Source of the DNA: Steromphala cineraria
Lineage: Eukaryota; Mollusca; Gastropoda; Trochida; Trochidae
NCBI GenBank assembly: GCA_916613615.1
Contig: OU744732.1
Location: 49,994,227 to 50,058,226, forward strand
Length of the DNA: 64,000 nucleotides
Direction of reading: 5' to 3'
In this document: piece by piece, positions 11,585 to 23,548 of the stretch
Position numbering within the stretch: the first letter of the stretch is position 1
How the letters are laid out: each line of letters opens with the position of its first letter
The notes under the pieces: generated by a model
Database searches by the model: none
What the model was told of the DNA's origin: nothing
Seen by the model: only the letters and a program-made list of their open reading frames with translations
Made by a program: the position numbers and the translations under genes

Positions 11585-12165
11585 ACAATCTCTTATTCAT
11601 CATTTGTTCCTCCTTCATTCCTATTATGTTCCAAAAAGGACACACAATCTCAAAATCTATTCTTCATTATAAGATCCTAATTCAAACCTATTATATCCCA
11701 ATAAAGACTACACAATCTCAAAATCTCGTATTCATTATTCGCTCCTTATTCGACAATTCCACACTCTGTTATTCGCTATTTGATCCTTATTCAGACTAAA
11801 ATATCTCTGCTTAAAGGCTGCACAATCTCAAAATCTTTTATTCATTATAAGATTCCATCAAACCTATAATTATATCCCCGTAAGACTACACAGTCTCACA
11901 ATCTCTTCTTCATCATTAGATCCCATCAAACCTATAATCATCTGCCCATAAATTAAGGCTACGCAATCTCAAAATCTTTTATTCATTATTCGTTCCTTAT
12001 TCAACAATTCCACACTCTGTTATTCATTATTTGATCCTTATTCAGTCCAAAATATCTCTGCTTTAAGGCTACACAATCTGACAATCTCTCAATCCATCCT
12101 AGTATCTCTCTTTAAAGGCTACACAATCCCCTATTCAATATATGATCCTGAGTTCACCCTATTAT
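11585..12165. repeat. Degenerate tandem repeat (CACAATCTCAAAATCT units)
   Basis: Motifs of the form CTACACAATCTCAAAATCT, TATTCATTAT, GATCCTTATTC and CCCA-TAAAGGCT recur about eight times at 60-130-bp intervals. Longer blocks such as ACAATTCCACACTCTGTTAT appear twice (near 11752 and 12005), showing a higher-order unit of about 250 bp. No protein is encoded. Confidence 0.75.
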
Positions 12166-12166
12166 C

Positions 12167-12194
12167 ACCCCCCCCCCCCCCCCCCCCGCCCCTC
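12167..12194. repeat. Poly-C run
   Basis: About 20 consecutive C bases interrupted once by G. The length is likely variable or poorly sequenced. Confidence 0.8.
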
Positions 12195-12199
12195 AATAA

Positions 12200-13885
12200 A
12201 GGTTGTCTATTTATTTTTAAAGTAAACCCATGCCCACTATATTGATAAAGAGACTCGGCGGGAAGAAATGCCTCGTGTATCCTCTATATTTAGAGAATCC
12301 CCTAACATAAAAGTAGATACAGAAGAAAGAAAGAAAAGAAAGAAAATTTATTTTATTACAGTGTCAAAAGCTGTACATACAAAAAGTAAAATCAAATTAG
12401 ATGATCAATTAAAAATAACTTCCGGCCAGGTGGCCTACGACACACTAGTTTCCTAAAATATACACATTAAATTTTAAAATGATAACATCATTGTTACCTT
12501 TCATAAAAGCAACATATACATTCTTACTTACATACGTACATACAAACATTTATACATATTCGGTTACAAACATACACATGATACAAACATACATACATAC
12601 ATCCATACAGAAAATTACACTTAAGCATAGTATTATCTACATTTGCATACATACAAATATACATACACGTGTGCATTCTGCATATAGGCATCTACAAGGA
12701 CACAAATACTCCGTGCAGACACACAAACATCCAATTTATTTATGTACATACATATACTTGCTGCAAACAAACAATGAATGTCCCTAAAACAGGGAAGTCT
12801 AAATAATTTTAATTTACAGATATATATACAGATATAGCTATCCGATATTTCCTTTCCAGTCTGAGCAAACCTAGCCTCAATGTATAGCGAGTATTGTGGG
12901 GGTTAAGTTTACTTAGAGTTGGTCCTTCCAAAATGGCCTTTGTAATAAACTCACGGGCAAAAGAAACGCTGGTAACATAAATGTCAGGATATTTTATTCC
13001 ATGTAAGATAAATGTGAATGAAGCAGAGTGGCAAAGTTTCCTTAGAAGTCAACTCAACTATGTTTGCCTTGTTATGAATCATTTTGTGTTGATGTTTTTG
13101 CATGGCGCCTTAGAAAACGCGTGTCAAAAAATCATCAATTTGCTATCTCCTTAAATAAATGGGATTGGAGAGCCAATTTGGTCATTTTTTGCATATTTAT
13201 AGACGTTATAACGCGAAGACATATCAATACAGAAAAGTCAAAGTGGATGTTTTTCATTAACAGTATCTCAAATAACCTTCTGATATACATTTCCGAAATT
13301 CAAACTTAATTTCAAAATAATTATTAACAAAAAAGTACCTGAAAACAGCAATGTTAGCACCCCAACAGTGTTTAGACAACCACAGTACAAAACGCTCCAT
13401 GCCATCATGGTTAAAATTATGAACAATAATTCTCCAAATATTTTTTTTATCAAACACATTCGAAATCGAATTTACATAGCATACATAATTTGTTTATCCT
13501 TCTTTTGAAAATACCCAGCGTTTCTTTTGCCCATGAGTTTAGCAGCATTCTCATTGGTTAAGAACCAAACAAATCAATTATCGGGTGCATTTACATGAGT
13601 ACAAACTCTGAAATGAACAATAGAATACGGGAATTCTCCTGAAGCGGTTGCTACGCAAATGTGATATATGAACATATGCACATATAGAAAATATGACACT
13701 CACTGTTATGTTTGACCATATTGGTTATAAATCATACAATTGCAGTTTCCTTGTATAAAGGATGTTAAATTATCAAATGAACATTTAATTGATTGAGAGA
13801 GTTTCAGTGACTAGGGGGGGTTTAGGCGATCTGAAGGAACAAAACCGCGAAAGGGATTCTGTATGTAACACACTAGTATATATTT
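12200..13885. other. Intergenic with ACAT-rich tract and a partial transposon end
   Basis: 12520-12770 is rich in ACATACAT/ACAAACAT simple repeats. Near 12856-12885 CCAGTCTGAGCAAACCTAGC then CTCAATGT resembles the inverted repeat of the element at 15020-16516, so a decayed copy of that family probably ends here. No gene is seen. Confidence 0.4.
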
Positions 13886-13894
13886 AAGAGAGAT

Positions 13895-14205
13895 GTCGAT
13901 AGTGTGAAAGAGAGAGAGAGGGAGAGAGACAGACAGACAGACAGACCACGACAGTGATTCATAGATGTCATGTGTATAGTATAGCCAGTGAATTAGTGTA
14001 TCAATGGTCATTAATTATACGTTGCCCATTAAGTCTTCCATTCAAATAACATCAAATAAACATTTAAGGAGAGAGAGAAAGAGAGAGCAAGAGACAGACA
14101 GACAGACACATAGATCTTGATAGTGATTCATATACATGTGTGTAGTATATATAGGGTGAATTAGTGTATCAATAGTCATTTAATCTACGTTACCCATTTA
14201 TTCTG
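13895..14205. repeat. 170-bp duplication with GAGA/GACA microsatellites
   Basis: Two copies (about 13897-14033 and 14069-14203) each run GAGAGAGA, GACAGACAGACA, GTGATTCATA, TGTGTA-TAGTAT, GAATTAGTGTATCAAT-GTCATT, then ACGTT-CCCATT. They differ by scattered changes. Confidence 0.8.
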
Positions 14206-14209
14206 GTAT

Positions 14210-15011
14210 ACGCTTTACGTTGAAGTTGCAAATGTGACACCTACATATATTATTTACAGCAAGCAGATTGTGCTTATCATTGCCAAAGGTGACACCATTT
14301 ATAGGTGCTCGGGTAGGCCTACGAATGTTTAGTAAAAGCCCTTAAGTAAACAAAGAGCCGAGAATGCGGCAAATGTCAGTGTAAGTATAACTCTGTCAAT
14401 CTGAATCATCTTTGCCAGGAAACGGAAGCTAACTATGCTGTTGTTATCTGATACCAAGTTGAAGTAATAAATCTAGAGTTATTATCTATAATTACCTCTG
14501 GAGACTAACAGCAGGAAACAGAAATGACAGCGCTTCGTAATGCGCGAACTCGTTGAACTAAGATGTGTTTGGTCGAATGTTTTCAGCCAATGCTATCAGT
14601 TTACATGGCGGAAGATTTCCGGGTTTACAGGAACATCATCTTAAGATCGTGTTACAAACGCACTATCTATTTTTAAAACAGCTGGCTCATAACTAACGAT
14701 TACCCATCCGTAACCGGGTTACTTGGTCAATATGACCTCACGTGCGTTACTCATCAGATAATAGCAAATATCGAACACAAATGTTTATTTGGATTCTTTT
14801 GGATTTATTTTGTTTCTTTATTGTTGATCAAAAAGAAGGTTTGGTTTAACCGAAGTACTACATTCGATATCAATTACTGCGTACTAACGTAAATTCGTCA
14901 ACTATGTCAAGTCTTGTCACTTTATTACAAAAGTTGACAATAAGGGGTATAAGCAATGATTTTGAACCAAATCTAGCCAATTTCAGTCAATTGTAATGAT
15001 AAAAATTTAGG
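14210..15011. other. Intergenic, nothing recognised
   Basis: No coding-like frame and no clear repeat. Confidence 0.35.
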
Positions 15012-16524
15012 TAATATTGCCAGTCTAAGTAAACCTAGCCTCACTGTTATCCGTTACACTGCTATACTGAGTCTAGAAAGGTCTGGTTGAGGGTCGCGTC
15101 AGCCGACCTTTCTGCGACCTTGTTGTTGTTGGATTGGGGTTTAACGTCTTCTTCACCATACGGTGATGTCGCCGACGTTGGGTCTAAGCCTGAGTTATTT
15201 CCAAAAAAAGGGGCATGAAATTTAGAATAGGTCTTAGGCACCCAAATAAAATTAATAAAAGTTCTAAAGTGGTTAAAATTAATTTAGAATTTGGAATAGA
15301 GTGAGGGGGGGGGGGGGGGGGGGGGCTGATTTTATGAATAGTCAGTAAATAAATAGTGCTGTGAAATGGCGTGGTACCTGAAAGAGATAGAAAGAATATA
15401 TTATGTATGGGAAATTATATTGAAGTAAAAAGGTTTAATATAGTATTTGAGATGGTATTTTTAATTGTGATAAGATAAAATTGTATTTGAATAATTGTGT
15501 TTGAATTGTATTTATATTTATTTGTAATTAGTAATGTTTTATATCTAAATTTATTAATAATTGAGTGAATGGAGTAATACTTATCTTTTTGGTTTGATAT
15601 ACTTAGTCTGTTATTTGCTGTTGTTTCCAGCGTTGTTATCTTCGCAATGTGCGTTTTTTCTTTCTTGAAGGTCGTCTGACTGGTATTGTACCTATGTAAA
15701 GTGCAGGGGGTAGTCTAACCATACACTTAAGGTACAATACCTGTCCTCCCCACTGAACCCGATTAAGAAGCAGGCAGTGAGGGTTTTGAGGTTTGCTACT
15801 GGGAAAATTACCAGTTATAATTTAGTGAAGTGCCGGGGGTAGCCACACCGTGCACTTTAAGTGAAAAGTTTTAACCATTTTGCCCTGTGCCCAAGTCCTA
15901 CCAGTTATCCCAAATATGGGAGTGGTAAATATTATTTTAGGTGTTGGGTGGAAATCTCCCGTTGGGAGCCTACGCGCCTGTTTGTATAGGCTTGCGCGAG
16001 TGGTCCCGAGGTAATGTATATCGTGAACCCATCTCACCAACCAGCTCTGGTCGTGGGTCGCCATGACCAACACTTACCAGAAGAAGGAGGTTTAAGAGAT
16101 CAGTCTCGCTTGCATAGGGTCCTTCTGGGAGTTTTACCCGTGGGGTGGTTGTTAGGGTTTAGTGACCCTTAAATTGGGGAGGGGATGAGGGGTAGGTAAT
16201 GGTTAAGAGTTTGGGTGTAAGGCTAGGTGGTTATTAATTATAATGTTTTATACAATTTGGTTTGTAGTAGGAATACTGAAAGGTACTGGTAATTTTTAGC
16301 ATTGGCTAAAAGTTCTTGTGGGTTGTTAGCGCTTACATTTCTGCGACCTATGACCCTCCAACGTTATACGTGCGAAGGCACACTATTGTGGCTTGGTAAG
16401 ATCAGTTCTGATTGGTCAACTTGGTCACGTGGGCTGACGCGACTCTCAACCAAGCCTTTCAAGACTCAGTATAGCAGTGTAACGGATAATAGTGAGGCTA
16501 GGTTTACTTAGACTGGTAATATTG
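15012..16524. mobile_element. hAT-like non-autonomous element with perfect 8-bp target duplication
   Basis: TAATATTG is present on both sides (15012-15019 and 16517-16524) as a perfect 8-bp direct repeat. Between them, 15020-16516 starts CCAGTCTAAGTAAACCTAGC and ends with the reverse complement. The inverted repeat is about 90 bp with only a few differences, passing through CGTTACACTGCTATACTGAG and GGTCGCGTCAGCC/GGCTGACGCGACTC. An 8-bp duplication is characteristic of hAT and a few other cut-and-paste families. The inside has a poly-G run (15303-15326), GTTTAACGTC-type repeat sequence at 15130-15185 and no transposase ORF. Confidence 0.85.
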
Positions 16525-17078
16525 CTTGTTTAAGGTCAATAAAACAGCTTTAAGGCTTTTTGTTCCAATATCAATTTAAACGAGGATTTGTTTGTTATAG
16601 AAACCTTAATATCAAAGGCATTTGGTACGTCATGATATAAAATAACTACCAGTATCTACGTGTTTATTTGTTTATTACGTGCTTGTACAGTAGATAAAGT
16701 CAAAATGACGAACTCACACAATAGATGTTTAGAAAAATTATTTATTAAAAAATTATTATTTATGATTTTATATCTTTATTTGTAAAATATATATTCATTA
16801 CAGCAATATTCTTCTTGTTTATTGATTGAGTTTAATGTAATGAGCATATGTTGTTATTAAGTCCTCTAAACATCATTAACCACATTTTATAAATTCATAA
16901 ATTCAACGATATATTACACAAGATATAATTAATTTAAAGAGAAAGAAAAGAAGAGTTTACGAAAGAGACACACCCAAATCTACCTTGAATGTAAATATAT
17001 GATGTGTGCAGCAAAATAAATGAACGAAATTAGTTGTCATTTCCACAGAAACAGCTTGGGGCCTGACTAAACCTATTC
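16525..17078. other. Intergenic, nothing recognised
   Basis: Very AT-rich, with no recognisable content. Confidence 0.35.
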
Positions 17079-17980
17079 TTAAAGGAGCAGTAGCACGTTT
17101 TCAGGGGGAATATAAAGTGATGTCAGGAAAATGAAAATATATGGTTCAAATCTGAAGACAATGTATTTAAACTAAATGGAGCAGTAATAAATCATATATA
17201 TAATGTAAAGTTAAGCCATGTAATTCCCTTTCTTACATGATGAAAATGAATTAAAGGTGTTCACACAAAAATTGCTGCCAGTAGATTTTATGTGAATCTT
17301 TAAAATTTGTTCTCTGACTATGGATGATTGGTTTGTGTAATGAGATGTTTGACACTACCATAGTTATACATTTAGCATTAACTTACAATTATCAGTGAAC
17401 ATTTTGAAATATGCAATTGTCAAAAAACGTGCTTCTGCCACTTTAATAAATCATAGTTTTATTGACTTCATACGTCTACCCACATGGCTCGTCTTTCTGA
17501 AAATGCTAAGTTATTAAAGTCATATTGTAGATATCAGTTAAATATTTTAGTATTCAACTTTTCCTCTCAAAACTTAAACCCTCTCCCTGTGCAATAGGCA
17601 AGATAAGAACATGGTACCATTTACGAATTAATTATGATATACATGTATATTATAAAACATAAGATTGCAAAATCAATATCTTATACTTGAAAAGCAATGT
17701 ATTTAAACTAAATGAAGCAGTGAAAAATCAAATACATGATGTAAAGTTCAGTCACGTGATTCCTTTTTCTTACACAAAATGGATTAAAGGTGTTCACACA
17801 AAAATGGCCGCCAATGGCCTTACTGCGAATCTTTATAATTTGTTCTCTGACTATTGATGATTGGTTTCTGTAATGAGATTTTTGACACTATGGAAATAAA
17901 ACATTTAGCATTGACGTACAATTATCAGTGAAACATTGAAAATTTGATTTTTTTTTTTAAAACGTGCTACTACCCCTTAA
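17079..17980. mobile_element. TTAA-flanked MITE carrying an internal 285-bp direct duplication
   Basis: TTAA at 17079-17082 and 17977-17980 bound an element whose ends read AGGAGCAGTAGCACGTTTT and, in reverse complement, GGGGTAGTAGCACGTTTT. Inside, 17158-17443 and 17695-17975 are two diverged copies of one sequence (ATGTATTTAAACTAAATG, AAAGGTGTTCACACAAAAA, TTTGTTCTCTGACTAT, ACAATTATCAGTGAA). The whole could be two tandem elements sharing outer ends. A TTAA target fits piggyBac-type mobilisation. It is non-coding. A related end is at about 30690-30710. Confidence 0.75.
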
Positions 17981-19155
17981 ATGTGATAAATTGAATCTGA
18001 TTTAAAAGCAATTTAATGCATTTTAAAGAAATTTTTTTCCGGCTTTTTATGCTTAACCTTGACAATGAAGCGTTCACTTATAATTTATTCATAACTTAAA
18101 AAGACGCCTTGATTTTGAGTAATTCTTTGTGTGACTTACCTTAAACAATTTCAGAGCTGAATCAAATATTTTCATAGCATGTTATCTGGCCATGTTTTTT
18201 TATATATTTCGTTCATTGCCTCATATAACCTTTCATAGGGTTAATAGAATCACTTCTTAAATTCATACACACAAGTCATGATTCGTGCGTCATTCTATTG
18301 CTACTGCCAGTGTGTATATTTTTCTTACATATGCTCTCATTGTAGACATAAAGACAATGGCGATTATAAATGTCTATAAATATAAGAATACATGGCGAGC
18401 TAACGACACAGTATGGTGATGTTGTACTTACTTGATTCCTCCGTCCAATGGTAAGGCTTATTTCTCGTCTGAGACGAAATTTGTCGAGTAACGGTGTGTC
18501 AATTTGTATTTCGCTTTATTTACACAGTGAATTAAGGAAAAGGTATCTTTAATATAACAAATCTGCAATTAAACCCATTCAATCATGCATGGTTGTATAA
18601 TGCAGTCTGAACGTTAACATAATGTCTCGGTATTTTAATTAACATGCATTATTCTCCTTGCTTAGCCATTTTCTTCGGGGTCCTCTGTTTACATAATACT
18701 ATACACGCTTGTTTCGAGTCAGCGTTAAGGCTTTTCTTCATTTTGCCAAGTCACTGTGGATCAATGTTTTGTGTACCGTTTATTTACATAGGGTTTTTAC
18801 TAAATGCATATTGATACATCAAGCTTAATATATATTGTTTAATACTGTATCAATGCAGATTTAGCTTTAAAAGTGCATATTTACAAATGTCACTATTCCA
18901 ATTATCATGCATTATTTCCTTTAATTATTTTGTTTTTCGGGTACGATGTAAAACGACATTGTATTGGTATTATAAGACTAAATCTTTTAAAATGAAAATA
19001 CATTTTCAATGCAGCTAATTATCATTAAAATTCAAAGGAGCCCACCGAAGCTGTTCATTTTCTGAAACTGCGGTGATCCAGACTTGCTAAAGTAAGACTT
19101 GCATGGGGCTATAAAGATATTTTGTTGCAGGGGCTGTTGGGCAGACTATGGTATT
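17981..19155. other. Intergenic, nothing recognised
   Basis: AT-rich, without coding-like frames. Confidence 0.35.
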
Positions 19156-19156
19156 A

Positions 19157-19585
19157 TCAAAAATAGAGCCAGTGGCTCTGTAGCTCATAAGGCTTCATAT
19201 CAATTTTGCTTTAGGGTGTGGCAAATGTGGTTCCCCCTTACTTGGGACCACAGGGTCACCAAATGAACAATGTGAAATCCTCCTTATCTAACGTCGGAGC
19301 ATGCACACAAAGTTTCAGCTTTCTAGGCCTGCTGCTTCTTGAGAAATAGATGAAATTAGGTTATAAGGGTGTGGCCCTTATTGGTGGCCAAAGGGCCACA
19401 AAAGCTATAAATTATAACCCTCACTAGTCAAGGAGTCTGCACACAAGCTTTCAGCTTTCTAGGCAATTTGCTTCTGGAGAAGAAGACGAAAATGCACAAA
19501 GTTTACGGACGGATCCGTACGAACGGACGGAAGGATGCCGGACACAATGCTATGCCATAAGCTCATCAGGCAAGATGAGCTAAAA
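19157..19585 (-). mobile_element. TAGCTCATC-ended dispersed repeat, short copy
   Basis: Read on the minus strand, the copy begins TTTTAGCTCATCTTGCCTG and ends GAGCTACAGAGCCACTGGCTC. These are the ends of the much larger copy at 38620-40055. It carries two internal units (GGCCACAAAAGCT..., TTTCAGCTTTCTAGGC, CTTCTGGAGAAGAAG) instead of nine. Confidence 0.75.
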
Positions 19586-19589
19586 ATGA

Positions 19590-21700
19590 ATCATTCATAT
19601 TGACATATAAAACTGTAATTAACTCCATGTAAAAATAATGTACCGGTATTTCGATTATCATGTATTAGCTATTCAGTCTGTATACGATGTTTACATGAAT
19701 ACTATCCTTACTGGTTCGTCCAGTGGGTGTAAGGGGTTTGTTCTATGGACGTGAGATCGAGCAACATAAAATGTCTAGTCACTGTCAATCAAGTTACCGG
19801 TATATGCTATTGTTTATTATATGGATATTTGTATAGCGCGCATATCCAACCAATAGTGGTTGCTCAAGGCGCTTACATTGTTTCCCCTGGTCAATGGCAT
19901 TCTTTCCAATTTTTCCAATTCAACTCCCTGGGGAGTATTCAACCGGCATCCATATGTGGCACTCAGGTTAGGGACCATTCTATGCCTCACAAGGTACCCA
20001 TTTACAGGTGGGTGAACTGAGACACATAGTCACAGCAGTTTGTCCAACACTGCTGAACGCTGATAACCGACAGCTCCTGAGCGTATGCACGTGTTCATGT
20101 ATCCACCATTCAGCCACTGACATTAATTCGTGGGATCTTTTAAGTGCGCAGTTTGTGTTGCACTACACACTACACACACGTTTATTTACAAAAGAGTCAC
20201 TTAGCATCTACATAAGGTGTCAAGCAGATCTGTTCTAACAACTTATAGCTTGATTGGTTACTCTTTATAAAGAATGGCTACCGGTGCTTCAACACGGTAC
20301 AGGCATTAACTAAAAGTAAAATCGTGTTTCCTATATCAAATAAATAGTGAGAGTTTTATAGTTTACATATTTAATATGTTTAATTCATAAGTGAAATAGA
20401 ATTATCTGATGTCAGTTATTAATTAAACTTGCAGAATCAATATAATAACCAACATACAGTAATAAGTAATTACGCAGGGAAATCTGAAAAGTTGTTATTG
20501 TTAATGCTATAAGCAGACAGAGAAAGTTCAAGTGTGAATTATTGAAGTCATGCATCTGATATAGCTTATTAGGAACATACGTGATACATGGAAGGATTAT
20601 ATCTAGTTCCTTACAAATTATATAAACATTCATTCCCAACATGTGACGTTTAAAAACAATGTTATTACTACAGATTATTATAACATTATATAGATGGATG
20701 ATTAACTAAAATATGCATAAAGTAATCTCCACAGCTAAATCTAAAAAAATTCAAATTGACTATTCAATGGCTATGTTAACATGTGCATCCAGTTTGGGTT
20801 TTTATGCAACAATACACTTTGGTTTCTTTTGATGCAATAACACACTTCAATATCCTTTTAATTGACCTGCAATCAATAAGTTAAATGTTCATACGCCTAA
20901 AGTATGGGATTTCAAAAATCTTAGTGCACAAAATGTTGATAAAAGCCAAAGTAGAAAAATTAGTCTTTAAGCAGTATGCAATAGTTTACACGGATTTAAT
21001 CCAACGTTTTAGAATTTAGTTTATTACTTGAGTTGATACGTGTTTCCACTTTATATAATTATACGACTGTTTTCATGAGTGCATATCGATGAAAATGAAG
21101 AGATATGTATACCATACCATAAATGTTTAATATATCCATATTTATAGTGCCCTAACGCCATTCTATCGCATCTTTCTTTTAAAAAATACATTTTGAACGT
21201 TTTCCCTCGACTTTCAGAATGGAAGAGCCAGATATTTATTCAGATATATGATTATATTCTTTATTTTTAAGTTGCGACACCTTCAATGACAAGTAGTCCA
21301 CAGCTTTCAAATTGAAACACCGATTGAAATACATAATGAATCATAGTATTACATACCGAAGTTGAAGAGGTTATTTTCAGGGACTGGAAACACCAGATTA
21401 CACAGCAAGCCGACTCCAAACACAATATCAAAGATAACAAATTACAATGTCTGCATTTCCAAGCATATGATGAATTCACATGACATAAGTATGACAGTTA
21501 CTGTGACATTCGTTATAAGAGTTGAAATGACATTCAGTACACGCATGGTAATACATGTATATTAGGATAAGAAGGTTGAAATGTTGGATCATAAAGTTTT
21601 TAATCTTTTGAAAAAACCTCCCTAGGTGCAACCTTGAAGATCGATTCTACAAAAACTAAACATATTTTCATCAATAGTGTCATTTTATCTAGAACTATTG
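19590..21700. other. Intergenic with an old interspersed repeat
   Basis: About 19815-20035 (TTTGTATAGCGCGCATATCC, TGCTCAAGGCGCTTACATTG, AGGTACCCATTTACAGGTGG) resembles a dispersed invertebrate repeat, and the segment near 49060-49115 in INTS11 intron 14 reads like the opposite strand of that type. The rest shows no gene or clear repeat. Confidence 0.35.
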
Positions 21701-21702
21701 TT

Positions 21703-21990
21703 GCATAGGTCATATCTGGGTTTTACACGTGTTTTCCGTGCTCATTTAATGGAAAAGGAGGTTGTATGGGGCTGAATTCCAAATTCGGGGGCTGGAATTT
21801 TCATAGTCTGGGGGGGGGGGGCGAGGTTTGGAACTTTCATGCTCAGTGGGGGGGGGGGGGGGAGGATTTGAACCATTGTTGTAGGTCATATCTGGGTTTT
21901 ACACGTGTTTTCCGTGCTCATTTAATGGAAAAGGAGGTTGTATGGGGCTGAATTCCAAATTCGGGGGCTGGAATTTTCATAGTCTGTAAA
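21703..21990. repeat. Direct repeat of about 107 bp around poly-G runs
   Basis: AGGTCATATCTGGGTTTTAC through GGCTGGAATTTTCATAGTCTG occurs twice with near identity (from about 21708 and about 21882). Between them are two G runs of 10-14 (21811-21820, 21847-21861). A further G run is at 22024-22038, just outside the palindrome that follows. Confidence 0.85.
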
Positions 21991-22127
21991 TTTATTTTAC
22001 AAAAAAAAATCTTCTAGAATTAGTGGGGGGGGGGGGGGCCGCTCACTGCTCACTACTTATTGATTTTAGGACAATCGGAAAAGATTAAAATATAAAACAT
22101 GACAATTTTCCTGTCTTGAAATTTGAC

Positions 22128-23463
22128 AGTCTAATGCCTGAGTTACACCAAGGTCGTTCTCACTACGTTCTACTCCGTTCCAAATTATTAGCAAAACGGC
22201 CTCGGACGGGATGGAAACGAGAAACGATTGTTTATATTTTATCCAAATATGACGCCAGTTCATTCATGCACAGTTCTCAGCACGTTCATCTAGTCTTTAT
22301 CCCGTCCTCAGGCAGTTTCTAACACGTTTAGATTGGATGGTATTGCCCGTTCGCCTCGTTTTCAGGACGTCTTCAACCAGTTCAATTCCGTTCTTAGACA
22401 GTTCATATTCGTTTCTAACTAGACCAATCTCGTTCTTGATACGCACAATTCCGTCCTAGCTGCGACCAAGTCGTTTTAAGACAGTTCTTTCCGTTTTCAC
22501 TACGTCCTAATTCTGTTCTTAGTGCGTCTTAACTGTAAAATCATTCAGTTCTGGTCCGTTTTCTATAAATAGCCAGCACGTCCTTGCCAGTTCTCATAAG
22601 CGTTCTATATTTCAATGTGAAAACATCATGCCTCCATAGAAGAAGAAGTATGGGCAGAGGAAGGTTGTTCACAAGAAATCAAATACCAGATCCACTAACC
22701 CTGTAGAAGCCATAGTGGATGAGGCTTTTCTAGACATAGTCTTATCGCCTGCACCTTCTGAATCATCTGTCACACAGTCAGATGCTAATATACCTGAGAC
22801 AGATCAAATTCAGAGGAGCAAACAAAGAAAAAGCAAAACTCACTAACCTCAAACCCGAACAAGAAGATAAAAGTATTAACACATGTGTATTTATACCCGT
22901 CCCTGCATACCGAACTGCAAACGTAGTAAGAACTGTGTGAGACTTTTGCAAAAGCACTAAGAACGAGTAAAACGCAATGAGGACCTTATTAGAACTTTTA
23001 TGACTGTGTAAGAACGTACTACAAACTGAATCTGAAATAGTTTACTATTTTACACTTATTAGAACGTACGAACATCTGGCTATGGTCGTACTAAGAACGA
23101 GTTAGACCTGACTGAGGACGGGATGGACGGGGTGGAAACTGTGCACAAACGTATTGCAATCGATTCCCGACTGCGCAACGTTCTTACTCGTCCTTAGTCA
23201 GATCGAAGTACGGCAGTTCCGTTCGCAGTACGACAATCCCGTTTTCAGTACGTTTGTACTCCGTCCAATTTCAGGACGGGGAGAACGTTTAACATGTCGA
23301 ACGTTCTGGAGCACCTTCCCGTTTTTAGTACGTTCATAGAGTTCGTAAACAGTTGCCACAACGTCCATTTCGTCCTCATACAGTTCTCAGATAGTTTGAG
23401 CCCGTTCTGAAAAAAATCCAAGAACGTACCGAGAACGGGCTTGGTGTAAAGGGGGTATTAGAG
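22128..23463 (+). mobile_element. TIR element of phased CGTTCTT repeats (left palindrome copy)
   Basis: The ends CTAATGCCTGAGTTACACCA and, in reverse complement, CTAATACCCCCTTTACACCA are imperfect inverted repeats continuing into AAG--CGTTCTC. Most of the inside is a degenerate array of CGTTCTTAGTACG-like motifs at 20-21-bp spacing, forward at 22150-22530, reversed at 22880-23110, forward at 23165-23400. A short decayed coding segment lies at 22628-22846. No transposase is seen, so it is non-autonomous. No clear target duplication lets me assign a superfamily. Confidence 0.65.
22628..22846 (+). pseudogene. Decayed 72-codon coding fragment inside the TIR element
   Basis: ATG CCT CCA is followed by an in-frame TAG, after which the frame stays open for 68 codons to TAA. 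The translation is basic then acidic (KKKYGQRKVVHKKSN, then EAIVDEAFLDIVLSPAPSES, ending QRSKQRKSKTH). It looks like the N-terminus of a transposon-encoded or DNA-binding protein reduced by deletion. I do not recognise the family. The mirror copy is at 24166-24384 on the minus strand. Confidence 0.45.
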
Positions 23464-23548
23464 TATAGCGCAGGCCCGTAGTTAGCGGGGGGGGGGGGGC
23501 CTGGGGGGGCCCGGCCCCCCCCCCCGCTAACTACGGGCCTGCGCTATA

